This document shows positions 1 to 8,517 of a DNA stretch of 64,000 nucleotides, piece by piece (position 1 is the first letter of the stretch; each line of letters opens with the position of its first letter). Made by a program: the position numbers and the translations under genes. Below the pieces are notes generated by a model. That model was given only the letters and a program-made list of their open reading frames with translations. It did not search any database and was not told the DNA's origin. The stretch is taken from NCBI RefSeq assembly GCF_001562275.1, contig NZ_CP014304.1, positions 2,480,001-2,544,000 on the forward strand, read 5' to 3'. The DNA comes from Hymenobacter sp. PAMC 26628 (GTDB lineage Bacteria > Bacteroidota > Bacteroidia > Cytophagales > Hymenobacteraceae).

Positions 1-639
1 CGTGAGCACGCGGTGCGGGTATTTCTCAATCACCTGGAAATTGTGCGTGGCCATGAGAATGGCGGTGCCGGCGTAATTAATTTCCGTGAATAATTGCATG
101 ATGCTGTCGGCCACTTCCGGGTCGAGGTTGCCGGTGGGCTCGTCGGCCAGCAGCAGCATGGGCTCGTTCAGCAGGGCCCGGGCGATGACTACGCGCTGCT
201 GCTCGCCGCCCGAAAGACGGTGCGGCATCCGATTGGCGGCACTGCTCAGGCCCACGCGGCCCAGCACATCGGCGATGCGCTGCTGCTTGCGGGCCTTGCC
301 GCGCCAGCCGGTGGCGTTGAGCACGAACAGCAGGTTTTCGGCCACCGTGCGGTCGGGCAGCAGCTGAAAATCCTGAAATACGATGCCCAAGCGGCGGCGC
401 AAGTACGGCACCTTGCCCACCGGCAGCCGCGGCAGCGCAAAGCCCGCCACGGTGCCGGTGCCCACCAGCAGCGGCAGGTCGGCGTACAGGGTTTTGAGCA
501 GCGACGACTTGCCCGAGCCGGTGCGGCCCACCAGGTACGCGAAGTCGCTCTTTTCCAACGTAAACGACACGCCTTGCAACACCGCCTGCGTTTCCTGCAT
601 CACGGTGGCGTCGCGCAGCTCAACGATTAATTCGGACAT
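1..639 (-). CDS. ftsE: FtsE-like ABC transporter ATP-binding protein (3' end outside window)
   Basis: Cytoplasmic ABC ATPase that would pair with the FtsX permease and control peptidoglycan hydrolysis at the septum. Visible features are a Walker A motif GRTGSGKSS at residues 38-46, a Q-loop (VFQDFQLL), the signature LSGGEQQR and a Walker B followed by DEPTGNLDP, then the H-loop in MATHNF. The ATG is at 637-639. All 213 codons present are in frame and no stop is reached, so only the C-terminus is missing. The small gene 649-852 ends 9 bases upstream of this start and is probably cotranscribed. Assignment to FtsE rather than LolD or MacB rests on size and the DEPTGNLDP context; ftsX is not visible. 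Confidence 0.8.
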   Translation of the reverse strand, partial: MSELIVELRDATVMQETQAVLQGVSFTLEKSDFAYLVGRTGSGKSSLLKTLYADLPLLVGTGTVAGFALPRLPVGKVPYLRRRLGIVFQDFQLLPDRTVAENLLFVLNATGWRGKARKQQRIADVLGRVGLSSAANRMPHRLSGGEQQRVVIARALLNEPMLLLADEPTGNLDPEVADSIMQLFTEINYAGTAILMATHNFQVIEKYPHRVLT

Positions 640-648
640 CGCGCAGCG

Positions 649-852
649 TTAAATCGTGAGCGGGCGAAGCTTGCCAAACTCCAGCTCCGAAATGACGGCG
701 GCCAGCGCCGTTTCCTTGCCTTCGAGGCCGTAGCGGTGCAAGTCCTTCAGCGGCCGGTCGGCCCGGAAATAGGCAATGAGCACAAACTGCTCGTCGCGGA
801 GCTGGATATAATCCGGAATTTTAGCTTTGCCCTTGACTTTGATGATGTACAT
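649..852 (-). CDS. Small conserved hypothetical protein upstream of ftsE
   Basis: A 67-residue cytoplasmic protein with no signal peptide or membrane segment, beginning MYIIKVKGKAK. I chose the ATG at 850-852. A longer reading to 939 would run into an inverted repeat and adds a non-conserved-looking N-terminus. It ends 9 bases before the ftsE-like gene on the same strand, which suggests an operon. Small proteins of this kind sit next to ftsE in other Bacteroidota, but no function is known to me. It lies downstream of the aldolase gene at 971-1627, separated by an AT-rich inverted repeat that fills the spacer. Confidence 0.6.
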   Translation of the reverse strand: MYIIKVKGKAKIPDYIQLRDEQFVLIAYFRADRPLKDLHRYGLEGKETALAAVISELEFGKLRPLTI

Positions 853-970
853 ATTAATTAATGTGAAAATGTGCGGGATGCGGAGATGTAAAAAATGGTG
901 AGAATTATTAATTCGAGCTTGAATCGAACGCATTTTCACTTTTCCACATCCGCCACATTTTCACATTTAA
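853..970. repeat. AT-rich imperfect inverted repeat filling the fsa to small-ORF spacer
   Basis: The spacer between the aldolase stop (971-973) and the next start codon (850-852) holds two inverted arms, about 858-883 and 944-970. Both carry the core ATGTGAAAATGTG on opposite strands. They are close to identical but have a few indels. The arms abut the stop codon on one side and the start codon on the other, as in other spacers of this window. Confidence 0.65.
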
Positions 971-1627
971 TTATGCATTCACCTTGGCGTGGTCGGCCAG
1001 GAAGGTGGCCAGGCCTTTTTCGGTGAGGGGGTGGTTGAGCAGGCCCAGGATGACGCTGAGCGGGCAGGTAACCACATCGGCCCCAATTTCGGCGCACTGG
1101 ATGAGGTGCGGCACGTGGCGCACGGAGGCGGCCAGCACCTGGGTTTCGTAGCCGTAGTTGCCGTAAATCTGCACAATCTGCTCGATGAGCTGGAGGCCGT
1201 CGGCCCCAATGTCGTCGAGGCGGCCCACGAAGGGCGACACGTAGGTAGCGCCGGCCTTGGCGGCCAACAGGGCCTGCCCGGCCGAGAATACCAGGGTGCA
1301 GTTGGTTTTGATGCCCTTATCAGAGAAGTAGCGGATGGCTTTCACGCCGTCGCGGATCATGGGAACCTTCACCACGATGTTGGGGTGCAGGTCGGCCAGC
1401 ACCTCGCCCTCGCGGATGATGCCGTTGTAGTCGGTGGCAATCACTTCGGCCGACACGTCGCCGTCCACCAGCTCGCAGATGTGGCGGTAGTGTCCCAGCA
1501 CGCTGTCGACGCCGCGCACACCTTCTTTGGCCATGAGCGAGGGGTTGGTGGTCACGCCGTCGAGCACGCCCAGCTCTACGGCTTCGCGGATTTCGGCAAT
1601 GTTGGCGGTGTCAAGGAAGAACTTCAT
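971..1627 (-). CDS. fsa: Fructose-6-phosphate aldolase / TalC-type transaldolase
   Basis: Cytoplasmic class I aldolase of the small transaldolase (TalC/FSA) family, acting on fructose 6-phosphate or sedoheptulose 7-phosphate in the pentose phosphate network. The protein is 218 residues, the usual length for this subfamily. It opens with [13 protein letters not shown] and has the family motif TTNPSL near residue 27. The Schiff-base lysine lies in VVKVPM at K87. I chose the ATG at 1625-1627 because the family starts exactly at MKFF; a longer reading crosses the SRP RNA gene. Sequence alone does not separate transaldolase from true F6P aldolase activity. Confidence 0.9.
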   Translation of the reverse strand: MKFFLDTANIAEIREAVELGVLDGVTTNPSLMAKEGVRGVDSVLGHYRHICELVDGDVSAEVIATDYNGIIREGEVLADLHPNIVVKVPMIRDGVKAIRYFSDKGIKTNCTLVFSAGQALLAAKAGATYVSPFVGRLDDIGADGLQLIEQIVQIYGNYGYETQVLAASVRHVPHLIQCAEIGADVVTCPLSVILGLLNHPLTEKGLATFLADHAKVNA

Positions 1628-1721
1628 GCGGCGAACTAAGTAAAAAAGAATCGGCCCCAAAGCTACTCGCTGCTTCGCCAGAAAGCGAAACGGAGCAGCG
1701 CCGGGGCCGACGGGAAAGGAC

Positions 1722-1819
1722 AAAAAAAAGCAAGCCAAAATCGCACCGCATCGACCGCCTACCCTTGCTACCTTCCGGTCCTGGGGGAGTTCAGCAGGAG
1801 CTGGTCGTTCTGACTTGCC
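1722..1819 (-). ncRNA. ffs: Bacterial signal recognition particle RNA (4.5S)
   Basis: On the minus strand the segment contains the SRP domain IV signature CAGGACCGGAAGGTAGCA with its GGAA-type apical region. Outer pairing is GGCAAG (about 1814-1819) with CTTGC (about 1730-1734), followed by a run of eight T residues at 1722-1729 that can act as terminator. A perfect -7 box lies 5 bases upstream (1824-1831). The RNA binds Ffh and is required for membrane protein targeting. Exact ends are inferred from the promoter and the T-run, so they may be off by a few bases. Confidence 0.88.
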
Positions 1820-1823
1820 GCTG

Positions 1824-1831
1824 CAAAGGTA
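1824..1831 (-). promoter_or_regulatory. Bacteroidota -7 box (TACCTTTG) of the SRP RNA gene
   Basis: A perfect TAnnTTTG on the minus strand just before the SRP RNA. A TTG lies 21 bases further upstream, fitting the -33 element of the Bacteroidota housekeeping sigma factor. Confidence 0.75.
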
Positions 1832-1893
1832 AGCAAAAAAATGGCGCCTGCGCAAGATTCTTTTGGGCATTGGGCCTGCGGGGGCCCCGGCCC

Positions 1894-1901
1894 TACCTTT
1901 G
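1894..1901 (+). promoter_or_regulatory. -7 box (TACCTTTG) of guaA, almost touching the start codon
   Basis: A perfect TAnnTTTG with TTG 21 bases upstream (1870-1872). Only four bases separate the box from the guaA ATG at 1906, so the transcript probably starts at or within a base or two of the start codon, giving a leaderless mRNA. Confidence 0.75.
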
Positions 1902-1905
1902 CGGC

Positions 1906-3441
1906 ATGGAACGTATCGTCATTTTGGATTTTGGCTCGCAGTACACCCAGCTCATTGCCCGGCGCATCCGCGAGCTGCACGTCTTCTGCGAAATTCACCC
2001 CTACACCCACGCCCCGACCCTCGCCCTGAGCGATGACATTCGGGGCGTTGTGCTATCCGGCTCGCCCTGCTCGGTGCGCGACGCCGACGCCCCCAACCCC
2101 GACCTGCGCCACCTGCTGGGCCACGTGCCGGTGCTGGGCGTGTGCTACGGGGCCCAGCTGCTAGCCCAGCAGGGCGGCGGCGAGGTGCTGCCCGCCACCA
2201 TCCGCGAGTATGGCCGCGCCCGCCTGTCGCACCTCAACCAGCACCACCCGCTGCTGCATGGCCTCACGCCCGGCTCGCAGGTTTGGATGTCGCACGGCGA
2301 TACCATTAAAACGCTCCCGCAAGGCTTCCTGGCCATTGCTGGCACACCCGATGTACAGGTGGCGGCTTACGAAATCGAGGGCCAGGCTACCTACGGCATC
2401 CAGTTCCACCCCGAAGTGACGCACTCGACCGAGGGCAAGCAGCTGGTGAAAAACTTCGTCGTCGACATCTGCGGCTGCGCCCAGAGCTGGACGCCCGAGC
2501 ACTTCGTGGACTCGGCCGTGGCGGCGCTGCAAAGCACCATCGGCCCCGACGACCAGGTGATTCTGGGCCTCTCGGGCGGCGTGGACAGCAGCGTGGCGGC
2601 ACTGCTGCTACACCGCGCCATCGGGCCCCGGCTGCACGGCATTTTCGTGGACAACGGCCTGCTGCGGCAGGACGAGTTTGCCTCGGTGCTGAAGGCCTAC
2701 GAGGGCCTGGGCCTGAACGTGACCGGCGTGGAAGCCGGGGCCGAGTTCTACACCGCCCTGGCCGGCCTCACGGACCCCGAGCAGAAGCGCAAGGCCATCG
2801 GCCGCACCTTCATCGAGGTGTTCGACCGCGAGGCGCAGAAGGTGGAAGGGGCCCGCTGGCTGGCCCAGGGCACTATTTACCCCGACGTAATCGAGTCGGT
2901 ATCGGTGAAGGGCCCCGCCGTCACCATCAAAAGCCACCATAACGTGGGCGGCCTACCCGAGAAGATGAACCTCAAGATTGTGGAGCCGCTGCGCATGCTC
3001 TTCAAGGACGAGGTGCGCGAGGTGGGCGCCACGCTGGGCCTGCCCGGCGAAATCCTGAACCGCCACCCCTTCCCGGGCCCCGGCCTGGGCATCCGCATCC
3101 TCGGCGACATCACGCCCGAGAAGGTGGACTTGCTCCAGCGCGCCGACGGCGTATTTATTAACCTGCTAAAAGAGCACGGCCTCTATGACAAGGTTTGGCA
3201 GGCCGGCGTGATGCTGCTGCCCGTGCAAAGCGTAGGCGTGATGGGCGACGAACGCACCTACGAGCGCGTGGTGGCCCTGCGCGCCGTAACCAGCGTAGAC
3301 GGCATGACCGCCGACTGGGCCCACCTCCCCTACGAGTTCCTGGCCGAGGTTAGCAACAAGATTATCAACCAGGTACGCGGCATCAACCGCGTGGTGTACG
3401 ACATCAGCAGCAAGCCCCCGGCCACGATTGAGTGGGAGTAG
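1906..3441 (+). CDS. guaA: GMP synthase (glutamine-hydrolysing)
   Basis: Converts XMP to GMP using glutamine and ATP, the last step of guanine nucleotide synthesis. The 511-residue protein has an N-terminal class I glutaminase domain with nucleophile C80 (GVCYGAQ) and the His/Glu pair H168 and E170 (FHPE). The ATP pyrophosphatase P-loop SGGVDSS follows at 223-229, and the C-terminal dimerisation domain ends in the family tail KPPATIEWE. The start [12 protein letters not shown] matches the family; an upstream extension would read into the SRP RNA. It is divergent from the SRP RNA and followed by a 30-bp perfect inverted repeat. Confidence 0.98.
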   Translation: MERIVILDFGSQYTQLIARRIRELHVFCEIHPYTHAPTLALSDDIRGVVLSGSPCSVRDADAPNPDLRHLLGHVPVLGVCYGAQLLAQQGGGEVLPATIREYGRARLSHLNQHHPLLHGLTPGSQVWMSHGDTIKTLPQGFLAIAGTPDVQVAAYEIEGQATYGIQFHPEVTHSTEGKQLVKNFVVDICGCAQSWTPEHFVDSAVAALQSTIGPDDQVILGLSGGVDSSVAALLLHRAIGPRLHGIFVDNGLLRQDEFASVLKAYEGLGLNVTGVEAGAEFYTALAGLTDPEQKRKAIGRTFIEVFDREAQKVEGARWLAQGTIYPDVIESVSVKGPAVTIKSHHNVGGLPEKMNLKIVEPLRMLFKDEVREVGATLGLPGEILNRHPFPGPGLGIRILGDITPEKVDLLQRADGVFINLLKEHGLYDKVWQAGVMLLPVQSVGVMGDERTYERVVALRAVTSVDGMTADWAHLPYEFLAEVSNKIINQVRGINRVVYDISSKPPATIEWE

Positions 3442-3459
3442 ATTTGCGCTTTGTACCTA

Positions 3460-3523
3460 ATCGCTATCTATAAAGGAAAGTCGCTTCGGGTTACCGAAGC
3501 GACTTTCCTTTATAGATAGCGAT
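3460..3523. repeat. Perfect 30-bp inverted repeat after guaA
   Basis: Arms 3460-3489 and 3494-3523 are exact reverse complements with a four-base loop (GTTA). The outer ends read ATCGCT...AGCGAT. The right arm runs into the ATG (3522-3524) of the following small gene. There is no T-run, so it is not a textbook intrinsic terminator, though the RNA would form a very stable hairpin at the end of guaA mRNA. Confidence 0.9.
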
Positions 3524-3755
3524 GGAATTAATAAGTTTTCTACTGTGCTACTGGGAGTTTTACACTTTCGAAATAATCTATCTCCTTGTGAGTGTTTGGG
3601 CTTATCGCGCAATCAGCCGCAGAAAATTTATTAGCACCAAAAGGCTCCTCTTGACGGGTATTGCGTTCTGGATTCTTTTCTTGATGGGCTTTTGCAGTGT
3701 AGCAATAGCCGCGCTAGTTCTAATCATGTTCACCCATGCAGAGAAGGTGCTTTAA
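3522..3755 (+). CDS. Small two-helix membrane protein, hypothetical
   Basis: A 77-residue protein with two strongly hydrophobic segments at about 14-31 and 42-70, separated by a basic loop (RAISRRK) that suggests an inward-facing turn. Base composition is clearly more AT-rich than the flanking genes, consistent with relaxed constraint or acquisition. Its start codon sits at the end of the inverted repeat at 3460-3523, so initiation may be affected by that hairpin. I recognise no family. It could be a chance reading frame, but the clean membrane topology argues for a real gene. Confidence 0.5.
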   Translation: MELISFLLCYWEFYTFEIIYLLVSVWAYRAISRRKFISTKRLLLTGIAFWILFLMGFCSVAIAALVLIMFTHAEKVL

Positions 3756-3784
3756 TAATCCGTTAATTGTAATTCCTAACTAAA

Positions 3785-4513
3785 ATGCGCTGGCATTGCC
3801 TCCAACACCTGCCCGACGAAGGCCCTGGGCACGCGGCCGATTGGCTGGCGGCGCACGGCCATTCGCTGGCGTACACGCGCTTGTTCGAGCCCAGTCCGGT
3901 GTTTCCGGCGCTGGCCGATTTTGACGGATTGTTAATCCTGGGTGGCGCCATGAGCGTGCACGACGAAGCCCAATTTCCGTGGTTGCGCGACGAGAAGGCG
4001 TTTATTCAGCAGGTGCTGCGGGCGGGGAAAATTACGCTGGCCATTTGCCTGGGGGCCCAGTTAGTAGCCCAGGCACTCGGCGCCGAGGTACGGCCGAATG
4101 CCGAGCCGGAAATTGGGTTTTGGACGGTGCGGTTTTCAGCTAAATCACTGGAGCACCCACTGCTGCGCGGCTGGCCCGAGAAAGCCGCCGTGCTGCACTG
4201 GCACCTCGACGCCTTTACGGTGCCGCCGGGGGCCCTGCGGGTGGGCATGTCGGCGGGGTGCACCACGCAGGGCTTCGTGTGGGGCGACGGCATTGTGGGC
4301 TTGCAATTTCACCCCGAAATGACCGCGCCGATGGTTGAACAATTAATGGCCTTCGAAGGCCACGAAACCGCCGAAGAACAAGAATTCGTGCAAACGGCCG
4401 AGCAGATTCGGGCCAAGCTAAAATCGGTTTGGAAAGGCCGTAAATTAATTGAGCAACTGCTCGCCAACATGGTGGCGCTGCACGAGGAAGAGACTAATTA
4501 TTTAATTAATTAA
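3785..4513 (+). CDS. Class I glutamine amidotransferase (GMP synthase glutaminase-like)
   Basis: A 242-residue stand-alone glutaminase-like protein. The nucleophile elbow AICLGAQ places C88. The partner His and Glu are H176 and E178 in QFHPEM, so the triad is complete. LILGGAMSV at about 50-58 forms the oxyanion region. Proteins of this type are annotated as GMP synthase-like GATases; the substrate is unknown and peptide or small-amide hydrolysis is possible. The C-terminal 60 residues are charged and helical. A hairpin terminator follows at 4533. It is not fused to an ATP pyrophosphatase domain, and guaA nearby is complete, so it is unlikely to serve GMP synthesis. Confidence 0.85.
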   Translation: MRWHCLQHLPDEGPGHAADWLAAHGHSLAYTRLFEPSPVFPALADFDGLLILGGAMSVHDEAQFPWLRDEKAFIQQVLRAGKITLAICLGAQLVAQALGAEVRPNAEPEIGFWTVRFSAKSLEHPLLRGWPEKAAVLHWHLDAFTVPPGALRVGMSAGCTTQGFVWGDGIVGLQFHPEMTAPMVEQLMAFEGHETAEEQEFVQTAEQIRAKLKSVWKGRKLIEQLLANMVALHEEETNYLIN

Positions 4514-4532
4514 ATACACTTAGACACGCTTA

Positions 4533-4571
4533 AACAAAAGCCGCTGCGAGCTATTCGCAACGGCTTTTGTT
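4533..4571 (+). terminator. Intrinsic terminator after the glutamine amidotransferase
   Basis: CAAAAGCCG pairs with CGGCTTTTG around an inner TGCGA/TCGCA stem, with one mismatch. Flanking A and T tracts make it usable in both directions, so it also suits the convergent SDR gene. Confidence 0.8.
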
Positions 4572-4598
4572 TGGGTGAATAATTAGGGCCCCGGGGCC

Positions 4599-5336
4599 CT
4601 ACAAATGGTCGAGCCGGCCGCCGTCAACCAGCAGTTCAGAGCCCTGCACGAATTCGGCGTCGTCGGAAGCCAGGAAGGCGATGGCGGCGGCCACGTTTTC
4701 GGGCTTGCCCACGTCGCTGGGGTTGATTTTTTCGACGCCGCTTTTTACGTTCGGGTTGTTCCAGAGCATGGGCGTGTCGATGGCGCCGGGCAGTACGGCG
4801 TTGATGCGCAGGCCCTTGGGGGCCCCTTCAATAGCCGACGAGCGCGTGAGCGAGAGCACAGCCGCCTTGGCCGCCGCGTAGGGCGCCACCAGTGCCTCGG
4901 TGGCAATGGCGTGGATGCTGGCCACGTTCACGACCGCGCCGCCGGGCTTCATGTGTAAAAACGCTTGCTTAGTGAAGTAGAACGCGCCCAGCAAATCCAC
5001 GCTCAGCACCCGCAGCCAGTCGTCGCCGGTCAGCTCTTCGAGGGCCTTAAATTGCATCAAACCCGCGTTGTTCACTACCACGTCGAGGCGGCTGAATTTG
5101 GCCAGCGTGGCCTGCACGGTGGCTATTACCTGCGCTTCGTCGGCCACGTTGCAGAGGCTGGCGAGTACGTCGGGGGCCCCGGCGGTGTGCACCTCGGGCA
5201 CGGCCGCGTCGAGATTGGCCTGGTTGAGATCAGCCAGTACGATGCGGGCCCCTTCGGAGGCCAGGCGCTTGGCAGTGGCCAGGCCAATGCCGCTGGCCCC
5301 GCCCGTGATAATCACTACTTTATCTTGAAAACGCAT
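4599..5336 (-). CDS. SDR family oxidoreductase
   Basis: A 245-residue classical short-chain dehydrogenase. It has the NAD(P) glycine motif TGGASGIG near residues 11-18, the NNAG motif, a catalytic serine in NVASIHA, and the YxxxK pair in PYAAAKAAV. Residue D37 in IVLADLN favours NAD(H) over NADP(H). The start MRFQDKVVIITGG is the only one consistent with the Rossmann fold. The GH1 gene ends 14 bases upstream on the same strand, so they probably form an operon. The alcohol or sugar oxidised cannot be named from sequence. Confidence 0.88.
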   Translation of the reverse strand: MRFQDKVVIITGGASGIGLATAKRLASEGARIVLADLNQANLDAAVPEVHTAGAPDVLASLCNVADEAQVIATVQATLAKFSRLDVVVNNAGLMQFKALEELTGDDWLRVLSVDLLGAFYFTKQAFLHMKPGGAVVNVASIHAIATEALVAPYAAAKAAVLSLTRSSAIEGAPKGLRINAVLPGAIDTPMLWNNPNVKSGVEKINPSDVGKPENVAAAIAFLASDDAEFVQGSELLVDGGRLDHL

Positions 5337-5350
5337 GGGATGGGGCGGAA

Positions 5351-6673
5351 TTAGTGGGCACCTTGCAGCGGGGAATCGCCGGCGGCGATGGCCGGGTCTT
5401 TCTCGGCCGCTTGGGCATCGGCTTGTTTTTGCTGGGCCCAGGCCTGGTTGCTTTGGTTGGGCATGACGATGGGCAGCTGCAGGGCCAGGCTTTGGGCGGG
5501 CAGCACCCGCTTCCACTGGCTGATGAGCTTCTTGTAGGCCTCCCCCACGGGCCGGATGTTGCGCTGCAAGTCGAAGAGGCCCAGCGGGTTCACGGTGCCG
5601 TTGTTTTCGCGCAGGGCCGTGTCCCAGTCCACTTGGTCGACGAGCGAATACCACGTGAAACCTAGCACGGGCACGCCGTCGTTGCGCACGCGCAGCACGT
5701 TGGCCCACTCCTTCCAGAGCCAGTTCACGGCCTCGTCGCCCTTGGGGCCCTGCCAGAGGTTGGTTTCGGTGTGCATCACGGGCAGGCGGTAGCGGTCGTA
5801 GTATTGCGTTGTAATGGTGTGGTAGCCAAATATTTCGCCCGCCGCCGTAGTGCTGCCATCGGCGCGCACGCGGTGTTCGTTGGTCTGGTAATAATCGTTG
5901 CCCATGATGCACTGGTGCTTGCGATTATTCTTCAGAAAGAAGTGGTACTCGTCGCGCGTCATGCCGTTGTCGAGCAGGTACTCGTACATGTCGGAGTCCA
6001 CGCGGCGGCCGTAGTTTAGGTCCAGCGACAGGAACCGCTTGGCGTTCAGCAGCTCGGCGGGCTTGATGGCGGCCGGGTTTTCGGCGTGGAAATACTCTGA
6101 TGATTCGCTTTGGATAAACAGCGCGTCGGGCCGCACCGCCGAAATGGCGTGCATGGCCAGCACATTGGCCTTCACGATGTACTTGAGCGCCGTGACGAAT
6201 GCTTTGTCGCTGGCCAGCTGCTCGTTCCACCAGCCGTAGAGGGCCGAAAACTCGGCGCAGACGTACATCTCGTTCACCGGCGTGTAGAGCTGCACCCACG
6301 GGAAACGGGTGGCAAACGCCCTCGCGTAGTCGGCAAACAGCTTGGGGAAATCGGGGTTTTGAAAGTTGCCCAGCCAGTCGGGTACGCCGAAGTGGCACAA
6401 ATCCACGATGGGCACAATGTTGCGCCGGTGCAGGTCCTGGAACGTGGCATCGGCAAACGACCAATCGTACTTGCCGGGGCCCTGCCAAGTAGTGTGCAGC
6501 GGGGGCCCGTAGCGTAGGAACTCGATGCCCAGCTCCTGCACCAAGTCAAAATCCTTCTGCCAGTGCTGGTAGTGGCCGCATTTTTCTAGCTCGTCGACGC
6601 GGACTTTGCCGTTTTGGATGGTGGGGTTGCTATTTTCGATGCCGGTGGCAAAGAAGAATTGGGGAGCGGCCAT
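5351..6673 (-). CDS. Glycoside hydrolase family 1-like protein (beta-glucosidase type)
   Basis: A 440-residue (beta/alpha)8 glycosidase without signal peptide, so probably cytoplasmic. The acid/base glutamate is E135 in YTPVNEMY and the nucleophile E303 in MHTETN, the two classical GH1 signatures. The C-terminal 50 residues are Gln/Ala-rich and unlike the catalytic domain. It is shorter in the middle than typical bacterial beta-glucosidases, so it may be a divergent subgroup. The SDR gene 14 bases downstream suggests joint action on a sugar or glycoside. Confidence 0.8.
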   Translation of the reverse strand: MAAPQFFFATGIENSNPTIQNGKVRVDELEKCGHYQHWQKDFDLVQELGIEFLRYGPPLHTTWQGPGKYDWSFADATFQDLHRRNIVPIVDLCHFGVPDWLGNFQNPDFPKLFADYARAFATRFPWVQLYTPVNEMYVCAEFSALYGWWNEQLASDKAFVTALKYIVKANVLAMHAISAVRPDALFIQSESSEYFHAENPAAIKPAELLNAKRFLSLDLNYGRRVDSDMYEYLLDNGMTRDEYHFFLKNNRKHQCIMGNDYYQTNEHRVRADGSTTAAGEIFGYHTITTQYYDRYRLPVMHTETNLWQGPKGDEAVNWLWKEWANVLRVRNDGVPVLGFTWYSLVDQVDWDTALRENNGTVNPLGLFDLQRNIRPVGEAYKKLISQWKRVLPAQSLALQLPIVMPNQSNQAWAQQKQADAQAAEKDPAIAAGDSPLQGAH

Positions 6674-6822
6674 TGCGGGGAATTAGGGTACAAACCGGGC
6701 GTTAGTAACGGCGGAACAAACCCCGGGGTTATGCCAGCAGCGAGCCAGCCACCCTCATAATTCCTTCATTATCAACTCGGATGTAGCGCGGACTTTGGTA
6801 ATAAGGCTTGTTCCAAAAAGAC

Positions 6823-6865
6823 AAAAGGCCGTCATGCAGAGCGCAGCGAAGCATGACGGCCTTTT
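6823..6865 (-). terminator. Hairpin terminator after dgt, built from a dispersed repeat core
   Basis: Fifteen-base arms 6823-6837 and 6851-6865 are perfect, with a 13-base loop. The minus-strand side is followed by T-rich sequence, which suits termination of the dgt transcript. The arm contains GTCATGC and the loop AGAGCGCAGCGAA, close to the element at 37982-38063. Confidence 0.75.
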
Positions 6866-6896
6866 TATCACTACTCTGATTAAGGAAGGTGGCCTG

Positions 6897-8273
6897 CTAA
6901 AATCCCTTGGGCAGCTCAATGCCCTTGATGGTTTTGTAGAGGCTCAGCGCGTTCTGGTCGGTCATGCCGGCCACGTAGTCGGTGAGGAGCAGGATTTTCT
7001 CGTAGGCTGGGGCCCCGGCCTGGGGCCCCACGGCGCGGAACTGGTCGGGCACGAGGTCGAGCAATTTGCGGGCGCGGTGGCCGGCCCCAGCGTCGAAGGT
7101 GGCGGCGAGAAACGCGTCGAGCAGGCCCCCGAGCACCTCGAAGCCGGCGGCCTCGATTTCGAGCACCGGGCGGCTGCGGTAGAGGCGCGCGACGCTGAGG
7201 CGCTGCACCTGCTGCAAATCTGGCCAGCAGCCCAGCTCCTTGATGAGCGGCTGGTCGTATTCGCCGCGCAAAATGGCGGGCGCGTGGCGGGCAAAAATCG
7301 TGGCCACCTCCCCCACCAGCTTGCCGATGAGGCGGGCCCGGACGTAGCCCAGCTCCTCGCGCCAGTCGTGCCACTGCACGCTGCCCACGCGCCCGGCCGG
7401 GTCGCCGAGCATGGCTTTGAGCAGCGGCAGGCCAGTTTCCGGGGCGATGAGGCCCAGCTTGAGGCCGTCCTCGAAGTCGATGATGCGGTAGCAGAGGTCG
7501 TCGGCGGCCTCCACCAGAAACGCCAGCGGGTGGCGGTGGTAGAAGCCGGCCGCCGCGTCTTTGGGCAGCAAACCCAGCTCGGCGGCCACGTGGCGGAACC
7601 GGGCATTTTCGGCCTGGAAATGGCCGTATTTCTTCTCCGACGCGCCGCCAATTAGGGCCCCGGCGGCCACCTCGCTCGGCTTGGGGTACTTCGTGAAGGC
7701 CCCCAGCGTGGCGTAGGTGAGGCCCAGGCCGGCGGTGCCGGTGCTGTGCGCCGCGTAGGTGTGGGTGAGGATGCGGAAGCCAGCCGCGTTACCCTCAAAG
7801 TGCTGCAAATCGGCCACTTCGGCGGCCGACAAGCCGGCCAGGTACGGGGCGGCCGCGGCGCTGGCAAAGTAGCTGCTGATGGCGTCTTCGCCGGAGTGGC
7901 CGAAGGGCGGGTTGCCGATGTCGTGGGCCAGGCAGGCGGCGGCCACAATGTCGCCACAGTCCTGGTCGAGGTTGGGCAGCTGCGCGGCCAGGGGCCCGTC
8001 GGCTTCCAGCAGGTGGCGGGCGGCGAGGCGGCCCAGCGAGCGGCCCACCACGGCCGTTTCGAGCGAGTGCGTGAGGCGGGTGTGCACGAAGTCGGTTTCG
8101 GGCAGTGGCATCACCTGGGTTTTGCGCTGCAAGCGCCGGAAGGCCGACGAGAACACCACCCGGTCGTAGTCTTGCACGAAGGCCCCGCGCACGGGCGCCG
8201 CGCTGGTGGGCGGCAGCTGTTGGTCGGGGAAGCGGCGCTGCGAGAGCAGGCGCGGCCAGGTCATTTGGGGCAT
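6897..8273 (-). CDS. dgt: Deoxyguanosinetriphosphate triphosphohydrolase
   Basis: HD-domain hydrolase that cleaves dGTP to deoxyguanosine and triphosphate, affecting dNTP balance. The 458-residue protein has the N-terminal R-F-x-R-L-x-x-K-T-Q signature (FRRLQRKTQV, about 45-54), a first metal ligand in RLTHS (H69), and the HD pair H117/D118 within CLAHDIGNPPFGHSGE. Length is normal for the type that carries the C-terminal helical extension. A near-consensus -7 box (TACCTTCG, 8278-8285) lies just ahead of the ATG at 8273. Gene order gives no operon partner. Confidence 0.93.
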   Translation of the reverse strand: MPQMTWPRLLSQRRFPDQQLPPTSAAPVRGAFVQDYDRVVFSSAFRRLQRKTQVMPLPETDFVHTRLTHSLETAVVGRSLGRLAARHLLEADGPLAAQLPNLDQDCGDIVAAACLAHDIGNPPFGHSGEDAISSYFASAAAAPYLAGLSAAEVADLQHFEGNAAGFRILTHTYAAHSTGTAGLGLTYATLGAFTKYPKPSEVAAGALIGGASEKKYGHFQAENARFRHVAAELGLLPKDAAAGFYHRHPLAFLVEAADDLCYRIIDFEDGLKLGLIAPETGLPLLKAMLGDPAGRVGSVQWHDWREELGYVRARLIGKLVGEVATIFARHAPAILRGEYDQPLIKELGCWPDLQQVQRLSVARLYRSRPVLEIEAAGFEVLGGLLDAFLAATFDAGAGHRARKLLDLVPDQFRAVGPQAGAPAYEKILLLTDYVAGMTDQNALSLYKTIKGIELPKGF

Positions 8274-8277
8274 ATCC

Positions 8278-8285
8278 GCGAAGGT
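8278..8285 (-). promoter_or_regulatory. Near-consensus -7 box (TACCTTCG) of dgt
   Basis: One mismatch to TAnnTTTG, four bases upstream of the dgt start codon, again implying a leaderless transcript. Confidence 0.5.
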
Positions 8286-8517
8286 AGGAGCAGCGGCGAC
8301 GTATAGGAAGGGCTCGGGCTATCCTTACAAATATTACCGCTATGCAGTTGTATGCTGGATAATAATAACAATAGCCCATGCCTTTCTAAGTAGCTTACCT
8401 TATATTCGAACATTAAAAGTTTCTGGGTTATTTAGAGCATCTATCGATAGCGACGGCATTTTCACTGTAAATAGCACAATGAATAAGGTTTTCTACTTGA
8501 AATAAAAAATAGTAAAC

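Noticed and set aside
1765..1905. Upstream extension of guaA
   Set aside because: It reads into the SRP RNA gene and the promoter, and the family starts at [10 protein letters not shown].
3785..4513. PabA or TrpG partner for pabB
   Set aside because: The sequence matches stand-alone GMP-synthase-like glutaminases and is 34 kb away from pabB.
4599..5912. 437-residue fusion upstream of the SDR
   Set aside because: The extra N-terminal part is antisense-type sequence within the GH1 gene; the SDR begins at 5336.
8206..8505. 99-codon plus-strand frame over the dgt promoter
   Set aside because: Its first third is antisense to dgt and it has no family features; the AT-rich rest is intergenic.
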